Assembly (NCBI RefSeq): GCF_014654935.1
Contig: NZ_BNBF01000041.1
Span: forward strand, 3,909 to 39,597
Length of the DNA: 35,689 bases
Reading direction: 5' to 3'
Origin: Streptomyces capoamus
GTDB taxonomy: Bacteria; Actinomycetota; Actinomycetes; Streptomycetales; Streptomycetaceae
Shown one piece after another: positions 23,547-32,715 of the stretch. The first letter of the stretch is position 1. Every line of letters starts with the position of its first letter. Both the position numbers and the translations under genes were made by a program. Under the pieces are notes generated by a model, which was not told where the DNA came from, did no database searches, and was given only the letters and a program-made list of their open reading frames with translations.

Positions 23547-23791
23547 CTACGCCGCCTCCTCGCTCCCGCCGTCCTCGCGTTCGACGGCGTGCTTGAGCTG
23601 GGACCGGGCATCGGCCCGCTCGGGTGCGGCGACCTCGCCCCAGGGTGTGTGAGGATCACGGCAGTGAGATCGCGTTCCTTCTCCCGCAGCGCGGCGACAT
23701 CCTTCTGCTCCTGCTCCGACCAGCCCGGCGAGTCCGGGTACGCGCGGGACGTGGCGAGCCAATAGCCGTCGGGGCGCTCCCAAGCCTCCAT
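23547..23791 (-). pseudogene. Frameshifted small hypothetical protein
   Basis: MEAWERPDGYWLATSRAYPD, SPGWSEQEQKDVAALREKER and DLTAVILTHP are read from an ATG at 23791. The rest (WGEVAAPERADARSQLKHAV, EREDGGSEEAA) is in another frame, ending at 23547. A one-base change at the HTHP-WGE junction near 23640 breaks it. It is immediately upstream of, and almost touching, the next broken gene in the same direction, as in a former operon. Confidence 0.55.
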
Positions 23792-24003
23792 GGGCTATTC
23801 AGATACGGCAGCGTCTTGACCAGGGCCTTGGGGCCGGCGCGTACCTCATTCAGGGCCTGCTGCGCCTTGAGGTGATCGTCGGGATAGGCGTACGTCGTCA
23901 CGGTCCAACGGTAGTTCGACCCTTCGACAGCGCCTGTCCGTACGACGCGGAGGTGTGCTCGCCGCCATCTGTCCACAGGTGACCTGACGGACGCTTCTCC
24001 CAT
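23790..24003 (-). pseudogene. Small hypothetical relic upstream of the broken operon
   Basis: WRRAHLRVVRTGAVEGSNYR, WTVTTYAYPDDHLKAQQALN and EVRAGPKALVKTLPYLNS look like real coding. The frame has no own stop here and runs through the next gene, so a stop was lost or a frame changed near 23793. No start with a good ribosome binding site is evident. The minus-strand frame at 24004-24127 (VPSHWDDFPRLYRRLVPRII) is uncertain. Confidence 0.3.
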
Positions 24004-24227
24004 GGATGATCAGCACGACTCGCAGCAGCCGACCCGGAGACGTGGAACTGGCCGGCGACAAGGGACGGATGATGCGTGGGACGAGACGGCGGTAGAGACG
24101 CGGGAAGTCATCCCAGTGGCTGGGCACCTCTGAGGAGCCGCGGACACCATGTCGTCGGGTATGAGGTGCAGCGGCCTGGAGAGTTCGGCGAGTCCCTCCT
24201 CGCCGTATCTCCCTGCTCCCTCTGACC

Positions 24228-24737
24228 CGCCGCTCCTACTCGCCCCAAGGGCGGACCCCGCTGCTGCGGCACCACCTGAACATTAATCGCGTCGATGACC
24301 GGAGCCTTGGGCTACCACCCCACCGACGCCGGTCACGGGGCCCGCCTGTGCTTCCGTCTCAAACCCGGAAGCTACGACACCGCCGGCTCATCGAGGTCCT
24401 GGAGCAGGTGAAGGTGTTCTACCGCGGCGAGCGAGTGGTCCTGGTTTGGGGCGGCCTGTCGACCCACTGTTGGCGGCCGATGCGGGCCTGGGTCGCCGAA
24501 CAGGACTGGCTCACCCTGGAACGATTACCCGCCTACGCTCCCGTGTTGAACCCGGTGGAACTGCTGTGGTCCTCGCTCAAGAAGCGTGAACTCGCCAACC
24601 TCGCCGGCGACCACCTCGCCGATGTGACAGACGCCACCGGACAAGGCATCCACCGCATCAACGCCAACCCCCGACTGCCATGGTCATTCCTCGCCCATAC
24701 CGGCCCGACCACCCACCCACCCACCGAACTTACGTGA
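24228..24737 (+). mobile_element. Degenerate IS630-type transposase (C-terminal part)
   Basis: Three frames together give SYSPQGRTPLLRHHLNINRV, then MTGALGYHPTDAGHGARLCF and RLKPGSYDT, then LIEVLEQVKVFYRGERVVLV to a TGA at 24735. The DDE core is damaged: VVLVWGGLSTH has Gly where IS630 members have the second Asp (WDGLSAH), although YAPVLNPVELLW keeps the Glu. The N-terminal third is absent. Frameshifts lie near 24294 and 24394. The element is inactive. Confidence 0.75.
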
Positions 24738-25136
24738 AGATCAGTAATCCAGGCGACTCACCCTCCACCCGACCTGCTCAGAGGAAGGTCGAAAAAAAGC
24801 GGCTCACTCGCCGGGACGGTGCCGTGCTGTGTACCGACGTTGCCTGCCGCGCACGCCAGGATGGGACCCTAGCCGGGTGGGCGAACCGTTCCACGAGGTC
24901 CGCGTTCGGTCGTCTTTTCGAGGAGGTAATGCCTTCCGCTTTCGGAACCTCGCGCAGTTATCCCAGCCTCCACGGGCACCGGGACGGCATTCCGGCCGAT
25001 GGTGATTTCCGGCCAACCGGTCCGGCTCCTGGGAAAACTCGCTCTGCAGAGATCGCGGTCGGCCTTATGGTCGATGACCGGACCCGAATCCCTGGTCGAT
25101 ACACCACAGTTTTGTGACTAACAGGAAGAGCTTTCT
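24738..25136. other. Spacer upstream of the secreted six-Cys protein
   Basis: No supportable gene. A GAGGAGG at 24920-24926 is only two bases from an ATG (24929) that opens a 62-codon low-complexity frame, so translation is doubtful. The last 100 bases, AT-richer, probably hold the promoter of the following gene. Confidence 0.3.
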
Positions 25137-25619
25137 ATGCTGCAGTCCCTGTCGACGCTGCGCGCATGTGCCGCTGCCGCCGCCACGCTCGCCGCCGTTG
25201 CCGTGTCAGCTCCGCATGCTGTGGCTGCGGAGAAGCCCACGCCATCCGCCTCCCAGCCTTCGGTCACAGAGGCGGTCACCAACGTGTGCGGGACCGGATA
25301 CCAGCAAACCGCTGCCTGGCGGCTTACCGCGCCCGCGGACCCCAGCAAGACGGTGGCGACGCTGTACGGCTACGAGAACGGCGACAAGGGCTGCGCGATC
25401 CTTGGCAACAACCAGGACTCCAAACAGTACATGTCTCTGAGTCTGTGCAAGTCGGACGGAACCCACTGCGACACGGACTCCGGCATGTTCAGCGAGTACG
25501 CCGGGCCGGTCCGCGTCGCGGACAAGTTCTGCGCGACCGTGTCCGTGAAGATGGGGAAGAGTGCCAGCAGCCTCTACCTCGAGTTCAAGGACAACCCACA
25601 CCTGTTCCTCTGCGACTGA
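25137..25619 (+). CDS. Secreted six-cysteine protein, weakly SapA-like
   Basis: The 160-residue protein starts at an ATG with AGGAAGAG upstream. Residues 1-31 are a Sec signal peptide ending A-V-A-A. The mature chain has six Cys (51, 86, 104, 111, 131, 159), enough for three disulphides. The order CGTGYQ...VATLYGYENGDKGCAI...CDTDSGMFSEYAGPV is reminiscent of spore-associated protein A, but the similarity is by eye and may be only of layout. It is a lone intact gene between two transposase relics. Confidence 0.75.
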   Translation: MLQSLSTLRACAAAAATLAAVAVSAPHAVAAEKPTPSASQPSVTEAVTNVCGTGYQQTAAWRLTAPADPSKTVATLYGYENGDKGCAILGNNQDSKQYMSLSLCKSDGTHCDTDSGMFSEYAGPVRVADKFCATVSVKMGKSASSLYLEFKDNPHLFLCD

Positions 25620-25639
25620 GCGGCACAGCCCGCGGCGGC

Positions 25640-26184
25640 GCGTGGGTCGGGAAGGCACGCTTGTGCCAGCGTGGTCACGGAAGACGGCAGCATCGCCACG
25701 AGCTCCCTCGCGAGCGCGCTGACCCGGTTCTCGTACTCGCGGCGGACCTTGCGCTGAGCCGGGACCGCCGGGGTGCCCTGGCCGTCGTCGAGCGGCTGAC
25801 AGAGGGCGAGGAGCCACGGTGCACGATCGGGACCGCGGTGACGCGCAGGGTGTAACCCTGGCCGCGCCGCACGATCATTCCCTGGTCGAGCGCGGTCCGC
25901 TCGGCGGGCTCCAGGTCGGCGGCGCGGAGGAGGCCGGAGACCTTGCCGGGCAGGTTGAGGGTGACCGGCGGCTCCGGGGCCGGGGCGTCCTCCTCGGCGG
26001 CGGTGTGGCGGCCGACAGGACCGACTCCGTGCGAACCGCGTACCTGGAGGGCTCCTCCATTGCCACTCCAGGACGGGGGGGCGACGTCCGCCCTTGTTGC
26101 CTTTGGCCTCGGCGGCCCGCAGTCCGTCAGTTCCCGCTGGAGGTCGCGCTGGAGTTCGCCGGCGGCGGCGAGGGTCTGCACCAT
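25640..26184 (-). pseudogene. Decayed hypothetical gene
   Basis: One frame reads VTLNLPGKVSGLLRAADLEP, AERTALDQGMIVRRGQGYTL and RVTAVPIVH. A second frame carries LLALCQPLDDGQGTP, RREYENRVSALARELVAMLP to a stop near 25665. The natural protein would join them; a frameshift near 25815 separates them. The upstream part (LAAAGELQRDLQRELTDC) leads into the Tn3-type relic. No function is recognised. Confidence 0.45.
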
Positions 26185-26746
26185 TGAACTTCACGGTGGC
26201 CGGCAGCTCCCTCCGCGACCGTCCGCGCCTCCGCCACCTGCCGGGCCAGCACGGATACCCCGGGCAGTAGGACCCGGTGACGGCGCGGCCAGCCCACGGC
26301 GTGGTCGAACAGCGCTCCTTCGGACCTTCGGCGTGCGCCCATGCCCGCCCGTGCAGGAACGCAGGGAACCGCCGGCCCCACTCGGTGTCCTCGTAGGGGT
26401 GGTAGCCGTAGGCGCCCTGGATCTTCCATGCGTGGTCGTACAGCGTCTGGCGCCGCTCCGTGTACCGCTTGGCCACCGACGTGTCCTCGATGCCGAGCTG
26501 CACGGCCAGGTGCTCGATCACTGGCCACGGCACTGCGAGTGGGTCCTCCAGGAACAGGCCGACGTACCGCACCGTGCACATCTGAAGCGCGAAGCCGAGC
26601 CGGTGATGCTCCGTCCGCCGCAGGGCGATCAGGTCCCGGTCCACGTCGTCCAGGAGGAAAAACCGCTCCAGCTCGGGCCTCGTCGGCTGCTCGGCGGACG
26701 TCCCGTACGCTCCGGCCTGCTCATCGCTCAGAAATTCCACCGGCAC
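26185..26746 (-). mobile_element. N-terminal fragment of a Tn3-family transposase (DUF4158 type)
   Basis: A GTG at 26746 opens MPVEFLSDEQAGAYGTSAEQ, ELERFFLLDDVDRDLIALRR, HHRLGFALQMCTVRYVGLFL, VPWPVIEHLAVQLGIEDTSV: the conserved DUF4158 N-terminal domain of Tn3-type transposases. Near 26310 a frameshift moves coding to ALFDHAVGWPRRHRVLLPGV and SVLARQVAEARTVAE, after which homology ends. The large catalytic DDE part (hundreds of residues) is missing. Confidence 0.75.
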
Positions 26747-26938
26747 GATCCGGACCGTAGCCAGCCCCGGACCGAGCCGGGAGGCGTTTCACCGAACCCC
26801 AGCGGCGAAGTGGATCACTGTGCTAGACGACCGTGATCGTTCTCACCGATAACCGCTGTACCGATGTTCCCCGAGGCCGGGATTGTCAGCGCCTGGTCTT
26901 ACGATCCCGTCTAGCCGGCTACGGGCAGGAGGGGTGCA

Positions 26939-27637
26939 GTGGAAGCTGTTCGCCGAGGTGACAGAGGCAAGCAGAAGGCCTGGGTGTGGCTGATGGTGCT
27001 GACTGCGCAACGTGGCCTGTGCGTGTATTGCGGCCGCTCCCCGTCTACCACACTGGACCACGAAAGGCCGATCGCCGGGGCAGGCCACGACATCTGGTGG
27101 AACTTTGTCCCTGCCTGCAAGCCCTGCAACCTCCGGAAGAGCAAGCACGAGAGCGCTGCGCATTGGGTGGCAGATGTGGACATCTGCCACCGGTATCCGG
27201 AGCTGACGCGCTCCAAGTGGAGGATGAGCCCTAAGGTCTTCGCCGGCATCACAAGGCGCGTGGAACGCGTCCAGCGAGAGATAGCCGACGCGGATCGCCG
27301 CGAGTGGTTCGAGCTGCACTACGGCGAGGAGAAGTGGGGGAACAAGACTGAGCTGTTCAAGATCCTTGATCGCTGCAAGGCGGAGCTCAAGGGGTACCCG
27401 CACTACCCATGGCGGACCCCGAAGGTCAGGGAGCTGAAGGGGTACTGCACGCGCCTGATCTGCTGTGGTTACTTCCATCCGCAGGCGAGGCTCTTGCACG
27501 CGTTCCTGGAGCGGGAGGAGGCCGGAGCCTTCCAGCGCGCCGTCTTCAACGAGCGCGCGCACGAGGGCGAAGTGCTCGGCCGCCTCGTCCGGGAGTACCT
27601 CGCTGGCAGGGAGCGTGATCTCGACGACGAGGCATAG
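26939..27637 (+). CDS. HNH endonuclease-family protein
   Basis: The 232-residue protein starts at a GTG with AGGAGGGG upstream. The HNH/zinc core is at residues 28-64: Cys28-x2-Cys31 (CVYCG), Asp40-His41 (LDHERPI), Asn55 and Cys60-x2-Cys63-Asn64 (ACKPCN). Thus both zinc knuckles and the catalytic DH are present. The C-terminal 150 residues are basic and helical with no known domain (YPHYPWRTPKVRELKGYCTR). Proteins of this layout are restriction-type or phage/element-borne nucleases. It looks complete, unlike the HNH relic at 6369. No methylase or partner gene adjoins it. Confidence 0.82.
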   Translation: MEAVRRGDRGKQKAWVWLMVLTAQRGLCVYCGRSPSTTLDHERPIAGAGHDIWWNFVPACKPCNLRKSKHESAAHWVADVDICHRYPELTRSKWRMSPKVFAGITRRVERVQREIADADRREWFELHYGEEKWGNKTELFKILDRCKAELKGYPHYPWRTPKVRELKGYCTRLICCGYFHPQARLLHAFLEREEAGAFQRAVFNERAHEGEVLGRLVREYLAGRERDLDDEA

Positions 27638-28097
27638 GTGTGCAGGCGAGAGACGAGGTCGGTACAGCACTTCGCCGCCGCTGACCTGCACGAACATCAG
27701 GGGTGACTGGAAACCGCAGTCCTCGGTCGCCCCAGGGACCGTGGCAGAATCCGAGCTGATAGGACGCGGCGGTTCGGAAAGCCCTCCTCAGGGGCCATAC
27801 CCCCACCTCTGCGCCCATGTCGGCCCTGTCTTCGGCTGGGTTGGGTACGGACAGTGCCTGGTGTGCACCTAACACGCGCACCCCGGGCGCCGCAGAGGAC
27901 GAGGCATTCACCGAACATCTCCGGTCGATCATGGACGACGAGTGATGCCTTCCGGCGAGCCGTGGCCTTCGGCGGCCAGCCCCGTCACCCCGCAGTCCGC
28001 GTTTCGGCGTGGGCGCCTCTGAGGGCAGGCAGTGATGGTTCGAGCCGGGGTGAGCGGCCGGGGCAGGACGGGCATTGTGGTCGTCGTGGGCCCGGTG
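27638..28097. other. Gene-free stretch
   Basis: No frame with a start signal or domain on either strand. A short plus-strand end (HVGPVFGWVGYGQCLVC) before a stop at 27870 may be a relic. Confidence 0.3.
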
Positions 28098-28421
28098 TCA
28101 GGTGAGGGCGTTGCGGAGGTAGGCGGGCAGTGCACGGCAGACGGCCGGGTCCGCTTCCCAGCCGGAGGCGGTGAGTTGGTCGGGGGTGATGACGACGTCG
28201 TACCCGTGGTCGGTGCGGACGACGACGCGGAACGTTTCGCCCCGGCTGTCCCGGCCGGCCAGGTAGGCGGCCAGGACAGCCCGGCCCAGCTCGGCGGGGT
28301 CCGCGCCGGTGGACGCCCGCCCGAAGTCTTTGCAGATCCACACGCCGCTGAACCGTTCTTGCATCAGGATCTCCCACCGCACGCAAGCGGGCATGTCGTC
28401 GCGTAACACAACCGCGATCAT
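28098..28421 (-). CDS. Hypothetical protein
   Basis: The 107-residue protein is read from an ATG with GGTGGGGG upstream: MIAVVLRDDMPACVRWEILM, QERFSGVWICKDFGRASTGA, ETFRVVVRTDHGYDVVITPD, ending AYLRNALT. It has mixed beta/alpha character, no signal peptide and no membrane helix. I do not recognise the family. A 40-codon frame in the same direction lies just upstream, and the two may be an operon. Confidence 0.6.
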   Translation of the reverse strand: MIAVVLRDDMPACVRWEILMQERFSGVWICKDFGRASTGADPAELGRAVLAAYLAGRDSRGETFRVVVRTDHGYDVVITPDQLTASGWEADPAVCRALPAYLRNALT

Positions 28422-28447
28422 GCCCCCACCGGCCGTCCCCCGTGCCG

Positions 28448-28570
28448 CTACTTGCGAGTACTGGCCAGAAAACGCGCCTCCCGCACCGAGGACAAGGACG
28501 GCTGGAACTTGCCAGCCTTCAGCCGGTGCAGCAACGCCGCGAACTGCCCGGCATCGTCCCCGGTCGGCAC
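28448..28570 (-). CDS. Possible 40-residue ORF upstream of the hypothetical gene
   Basis: A GTG with GGGGGGAG upstream opens MPTGDDAGQFAALLHRLKAG, KFQPSLSSVREARFLASTRK and a TAG. FAALLHRLK resembles the first helix of XRE regulators (compare LALLLTRLKER in the neighbour at 28910), so this may be a truncated regulator. The interval 28571-28909 holds nothing else I can support. Confidence 0.3.
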   Translation of the reverse strand: MPTGDDAGQFAALLHRLKAGKFQPSLSSVREARFLASTRK

Positions 28571-28909
28571 AGCTCCCCCCGCCCTTGCCCCGTACGCCCG
28601 TGTCCCCGTATCCCAGGTGACCCATATCCCTGCACGTCAGCAGGACCGGGATGGTTCCACCGGCCCCGCAAGGGCGTCCGGCGCCGCAGCTCGGAGGTCC
28701 TTCACTCAGCGCCCGTTCCAGCGCGGCGGGCGCTCCGGACGGCCGGCCGCGGATGCGGTGATCGCCGGCACTTCGTCTGGACGACAACACGTGGGAACCA
28801 TCCCAGCCGTACGGACGTGCAGGAGTGCAGGTAGGCAAGCGCCTGGGACGGCCGTCCCGGACCGGGACATGACGGCACAGGCAGACGGACGGATGCGGGT
28901 ACGGACCAC

Positions 28910-30394
28910 ATGGATGCGATGCGCGACGACGTGTCGGAGTTGGCGTTACTGCTGACGCGCCTGAAGGAGCGCACGGACCGCAGCTACGCGGCGCTGGCCC
29001 GCCGTCTGGACATGAATGCCTCCACGCTGCACCGCTACTGCGTCGGAGAGGCGGTGCCCCTGGACTTCACCGGAATCGAGCGGTTCGCCGCACTCTGCGG
29101 AGCCTCCCCCGAGGAACGCGTGGAGTTGCACCGCCAGTGGATCCTGGCAGTCGAGGCACGGAAACGGTCACGCCCGTCCGATACCCGGCGCGCGCCGGCG
29201 GGCCACGACACCTCGAGCACCGCGGCGCCGACCGCATCCGCGAGCCACGGCAGGCCGGCGGATGAGGCAGCCGAGCCGAATGCGCCGGCCGACCCGCGCC
29301 CAGAGCCGGATTCCTCGGCGGACCGGCGGCCGAAGTCGACTTCGTCAGCCGGCCGGCGGCCGGAGTCGGCCTCTTCGGCCGACACGCGTCCCGAGCCCAC
29401 CTCGCCGGCCGACCGACAGCCCGGCGTCGGGCGCCCGCGACGACGGCTGGCGCGATGGACCGCACTGGCGGCCGCGCTCGCCCTCGCGCTCGCCGGCCTC
29501 AGCGCATCCCTCGCCGGCCACCCGTCCGGCGGCGGTGAGCCGTCGGCGTCCGTCCGCGCCACAGCGATGCCCACGGTGCCGGCCGCGCACAGCGGCGGCA
29601 GCCCGCAGTCCGCTGCCGGCCTGCCTTCCGGTGGCGTGGAGTCGTCGGCCCCCGCCCACGCCACACCGAAGCCCTCGGCGCCGGCCGCGCCCAGCAGCGG
29701 CAGTCCGCGGAAGCACCGGGCGAGCGCCGGCACGGTCCCACCGGCGACCCCGCTCACCTGGACGGCCGACTCCCATATCTGGCGACTCGAATGCGACCAC
29801 GACTACGTCATCGCCAAGCCACCGCAGCAGGTCCCGCCACCGCCGACGCCGCAGGACGCCGCGGTGTGGGCGGCGTCGCAGGGGGCGGTGCACGGGCGCA
29901 CCACCAATCTGCGGATCTCGGTGCAGGGACAGGGCTCCGCCGCCGTCGTCCTGGAGGCACTGCACGTGCGCATGGTCAACCGCACCACCCCCGCCGCCCG
30001 CCGGGGCACCGCCTACTCGATGTACGAAGGCTGCGGCGCCGTCCTCATCCCCCGCCACTTCTCCGTCGACCTCGACGCGCACCGGCCCCTGGCCCGTTCG
30101 GTGCCCGGCAACGAGCCGGACAGGCCGGCCCCCGCGATCGACTTCCCCTACCGGGTGTCCCTGCGGGAGCCGGAGGTCCTGCTGGTCTCCGCACGCACCG
30201 AGTCCTGCACCTGTGACTGGTACCTGGAACTCGACTGGTCCTCGCAGGGCCGGACCGGCACGCTGCGCATCGACGACCACGGCCGCCCGTTCCGCACCAC
30301 CAGCGTCGAAGGACTACCGCGCTACTGGTACCGCAACCCCTCCGGCTGGGTCCCCATGACCACCGCCTACGACGACGAGGAGACCGGCGACTGA
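28910..30394 (+). CDS. Membrane-anchored XRE-type regulator with repeat linker
   Basis: The 494-residue protein has an N-terminal helix-turn-helix (about 8-85: LALLLTRLKERTDRSYAALA, MNASTLHRYCVGEAVPLDF). A 90-residue Pro/Ser/Arg linker with tandem decapeptide repeats follows, then one membrane helix at 181-202 (TALAAALALALAGLSASLAG) preceded by RPRRRLAR (positive inside). An extracellular Ala/Pro region with two imperfect 34-residue repeats leads to an exported domain (about 280-494) with Cys pairs (LECDHDY, YEGCGAV, ESCTCDWYLELDW). The layout suggests an outside sensor joined directly to a cytoplasmic DNA-binding head. A start six bases later (MRDD) is equally possible. The ligand is unknown. 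Confidence 0.85.
   Translation: MDAMRDDVSELALLLTRLKERTDRSYAALARRLDMNASTLHRYCVGEAVPLDFTGIERFAALCGASPEERVELHRQWILAVEARKRSRPSDTRRAPAGHDTSSTAAPTASASHGRPADEAAEPNAPADPRPEPDSSADRRPKSTSSAGRRPESASSADTRPEPTSPADRQPGVGRPRRRLARWTALAAALALALAGLSASLAGHPSGGGEPSASVRATAMPTVPAAHSGGSPQSAAGLPSGGVESSAPAHATPKPSAPAAPSSGSPRKHRASAGTVPPATPLTWTADSHIWRLECDHDYVIAKPPQQVPPPPTPQDAAVWAASQGAVHGRTTNLRISVQGQGSAAVVLEALHVRMVNRTTPAARRGTAYSMYEGCGAVLIPRHFSVDLDAHRPLARSVPGNEPDRPAPAIDFPYRVSLREPEVLLVSARTESCTCDWYLELDWSSQGRTGTLRIDDHGRPFRTTSVEGLPRYWYRNPSGWVPMTTAYDDEETGD
29288..29431 (+). repeat. Tandem decapeptide repeats in the XRE protein linker
   Basis: Four full and one partial 10-residue units of pattern A-D-x-R-P-E-x-x-S-S: ADPRPEPDSS, ADRRPKSTSS, AGRRPESASS, ADTRPEPTSP, ADRQPGVG. 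The 30-bp period at DNA level suggests growth by slippage. The linker lies on the cytoplasmic side of the membrane helix. Confidence 0.7.
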
Positions 30395-30504
30395 CGAGCA
30401 GCAGGCCCGGCCGCTGCGGTGCGGATCGCTCACTCAGAATGCCGTCCCGTCGGCGAGCAGCTCGGTCGGCCCGCTGGGCTCCTCAGCCAGCCCTGTCCGC
30501 CACC

Positions 30505-30530
30505 CGGCGGGCGCGCTCACGCGCGCCTGC
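30505..30530. terminator. Bidirectional hairpin between convergent genes
   Basis: GGCGGGCGCGC and GCGCGCCTGCC pair with one wobble around a TCAC loop. It lies between the stops of the XRE protein gene (30394, plus) and the small secreted protein gene (30548, minus). Confidence 0.55.
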
Positions 30531-30547
30531 CAGCCGTGCCGGCGGAT

Positions 30548-30925
30548 TCAGCACGTGGAACTGCTGGAGATTTTGATTCCGTTGACGACGTAGGAATCGG
30601 TGAACACGGTCTGTTGGTTCGGCGCGAGACAGATCGAGCCGCCGCTCTGGAGCCGCAGGTACACCACGTCGTCGTTCCGGGTGTTCAGGACTCCGTAGTG
30701 CGGCCGGGGGGTGACCGTCTGATAGGCGCTGGTGACGTCCCGGTACTTCGAGAGGGGGTGGCCCGCGAGCAGGGCGTCGTTGTCCGCGTAGAAGCAGACG
30801 TAGGGGTACGGGCAGCCCTGGGTGGGGCCTTCCGCGTGGGCGGCGGACGCACCGGTCACAGACATTGCCACGACGGCCATGCCGACCGCCGCGAAGCTTG
30901 CGGCCTTCCGGACGATGGACTTCAT
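30548..30925 (-). CDS. Small secreted protein, peptidase inhibitor I36-like
   Basis: The 125-residue protein is read from an ATG at 30925 with GGAG upstream. Residues 1-31 are a Sec signal peptide (MKSIVRKAASFAAVGMAVVA ... ASAAHA). The mature chain starts EGPTQGCPYPYVCFYADNDA; CPxxxVCFY is the typical opening of I36-type (beta/gamma-crystallin-like) streptomycete inhibitors. It has four Cys (38, 44, 100, 125), compatible with two disulphides. The target protease, if any, is unknown. An in-frame ATG 36 bases further upstream would give an atypical N-terminus. Confidence 0.75.
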   Translation of the reverse strand: MKSIVRKAASFAAVGMAVVAMSVTGASAAHAEGPTQGCPYPYVCFYADNDALLAGHPLSKYRDVTSAYQTVTPRPHYGVLNTRNDDVVYLRLQSGGSICLAPNQQTVFTDSYVVNGIKISSSSTC

Positions 30926-31203
30926 TGAAACTCCAAGGATTGGACAGATGATTCGACGCACCCGCGAGTGACGCGAGGCGCCACCCGGGGGAGTACGGCC
31001 GGAGGAACGTGTGTGCTGTCACGAACTCCTCACGTGCCGGCGGTGCTTGAGGGTGTTCGGTGTTCACGCCCGGGCCCGGCCGCCACGGCTCTGCTGTTCG
31101 TCGCGGATGCTCCTGCTGACCACACGGACGTACGGCCGGTGTTCGGCAGGTCGTGTGCGTCCGGGGCAGCCGCCGGGAAGCGGTCCCGACCGATCGAGGC
31201 CCG

Positions 31204-31821
31204 TCACTTCGACATGATGAAGTCCAGGGCGAAGCCGGAAGAGGTCGTCCAATAGGTGACACGCTGACCGTCGTCCGCGTACAACGTCTCGACGGGCATG
31301 GGGACATCGATCGGCCCGCCCGCGCTGCTGCCGGGCTTGCGGCCCTGGAGGCCGAGGGTGATGCTCTTCGCCGGGTACTCGTCCATGGCACCGCCGCTGA
31401 CGAGCAGAGCGGCATACGCCTCCGCACCCGGAGCGAGGGTGACGGGCACCCCCGGGTTCGGGTCGCTCTCCTTGATCACGGGGACCGTGGTCCGGGCATC
31501 GGCACCGAGCCGCACGAGGGGGTAGCGGTAGAGGTTGCACGCCCTGTCCCCGGCGTTCTGGACGGTGATGAGGAGGTGCCGGGCGCCCCTGCTGTCCGCG
31601 GGCTCCTTCACGGCGGACACCCCGAGGACCTCCTCGGAGCAGCCGGCGACGGTGCCCTTGTCATCACTGCCGCCCGAGCGGTGCGTCACCGCGCCCTCGG
31701 CCTTCCCGCCGGTCGCCCCCGACCCGGCGGCGGAGGCCTGTGCCGACAGACCACACCCAAGAGCCAGGGCGAGACCCGCGGCCACGGCCGCACGGCGGCC
31801 GGCAAGGGACTTCACGTTCAT
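31204..31821 (-). CDS. Secreted DUF4232-family protein
   Basis: The 205-residue protein starts at an ATG at 31821 with AAGGAAC ten bases upstream. A Sec signal peptide covers 1-32 (RRAAVAAGLALALGCGLSAQ). The mature part fits DUF4232: a first Cys (TVAGCSEEVL), ARHLLITVQNAGDRACNLYR with YPLVRL, VPVTLAPGAEAYAALLVSGG. The family is common in streptomycetes and of unknown function, probably a beta-sandwich. It points the same way as the I36-like gene but is 278 bp away from it, with no gene in between. Confidence 0.82.
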   Translation of the reverse strand: MNVKSLAGRRAAVAAGLALALGCGLSAQASAAGSGATGGKAEGAVTHRSGGSDDKGTVAGCSEEVLGVSAVKEPADSRGARHLLITVQNAGDRACNLYRYPLVRLGADARTTVPVIKESDPNPGVPVTLAPGAEAYAALLVSGGAMDEYPAKSITLGLQGRKPGSSAGGPIDVPMPVETLYADDGQRVTYWTTSSGFALDFIMSK

Positions 31822-32715
31822 ATGCGTGTTCCTTCTCTGCTCGATACGAGGTCGCACACGCCCGCAGCCGCGGCACTGTGGTGAGCACCCGCGCTTGCGT
31901 CCCGGATGTCCGCAGACCTGCGTGTGATCTGGGACGGGTGAGCTGGGGGTGCCGTGGCGCCGCCGGATGGCCGGCCGCTTCAGCCGGTGCGACAGCCATA
32001 GAGTCGGACGCCTCGTGGGCCTGGGACAACAGCCGCCGGCCAACCTGCATCGATGGGACGGTCCCACCCCCGGCGACCTGCGCAAACACGTGACCCTGGG
32101 ACGCCTGGCCGGGATGGGAACGCCTGAGGCCGGGCGGTCGGACACCCAGTGGACACACCCCGCGCCCGTCGTCTCACCCGGCTGCCCCCGGCTGTGGCCG
32201 GGCGCTGGCGGATTCAGGGCTCGTGGACGGGACGGGTGGTCCGCTTGTTGTCGACGGGCCGCCCACCGGTGTGCCGGTGCCGCAGGGCTCTGCGGATGCG
32301 GGGGTGCGGGGCGGCGGTGTGCGGTTGTATGTGCCGGGGGCCCGGCTGGTGTGGACCTGGACCTGTTCGCCGGGCCGCAGATGTGGCGGGGGTGAAGGCT
32401 CGCCCGTCGACGCTTGCCGGTGCTTGCCTCACGGGCCCGGTGGGCAGCTCACCGGGCCGGGCGAGGCTGGTGACGAGCAGGTACAGCGTGGCCTGGGACG
32501 GTGCGGGGGCCGTGCCGGAGCCGTGCCGGTCTTCCAGATCTGGTTGATGAGCGGGAACAGGCCGTTGACGGTGCCCTTGGAGCGACCACGGCGGCGCGGT
32601 CCTCGCCGGCGGCGGCGAAGATCAGGTTCTGCTGCCGGCCAGTCCCTGGGCATCGGTGACCGTCGACGGCTCGGCCGCTGGCGACCGAACGACACCTTGT
32701 ATCCAGAGGGAGCGC
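31822..32715. other. Long stretch without a convincing gene
   Basis: About 0.9 kb with only low-complexity frames (Cys/Gly/Arg-rich, no start signals). A minus-strand segment near 32530-32590 (SKGTVNGLFPLINQIWKTG) has a more natural composition and might be a relic. The left end carries the promoter of the DUF4232 gene. Confidence 0.35.

Noticed and set aside
24929..25117. 62-codon frame behind a GAGGAGG sequence
   Set aside because: The ribosome binding site is only two bases from the ATG and the product is low-complexity; kept only as a note.
27690..27770. Possible tRNA or small RNA after the HNH gene
   Set aside because: No cloverleaf with T-loop (GGTTCGAATCC-like) and acceptor pairing could be drawn.
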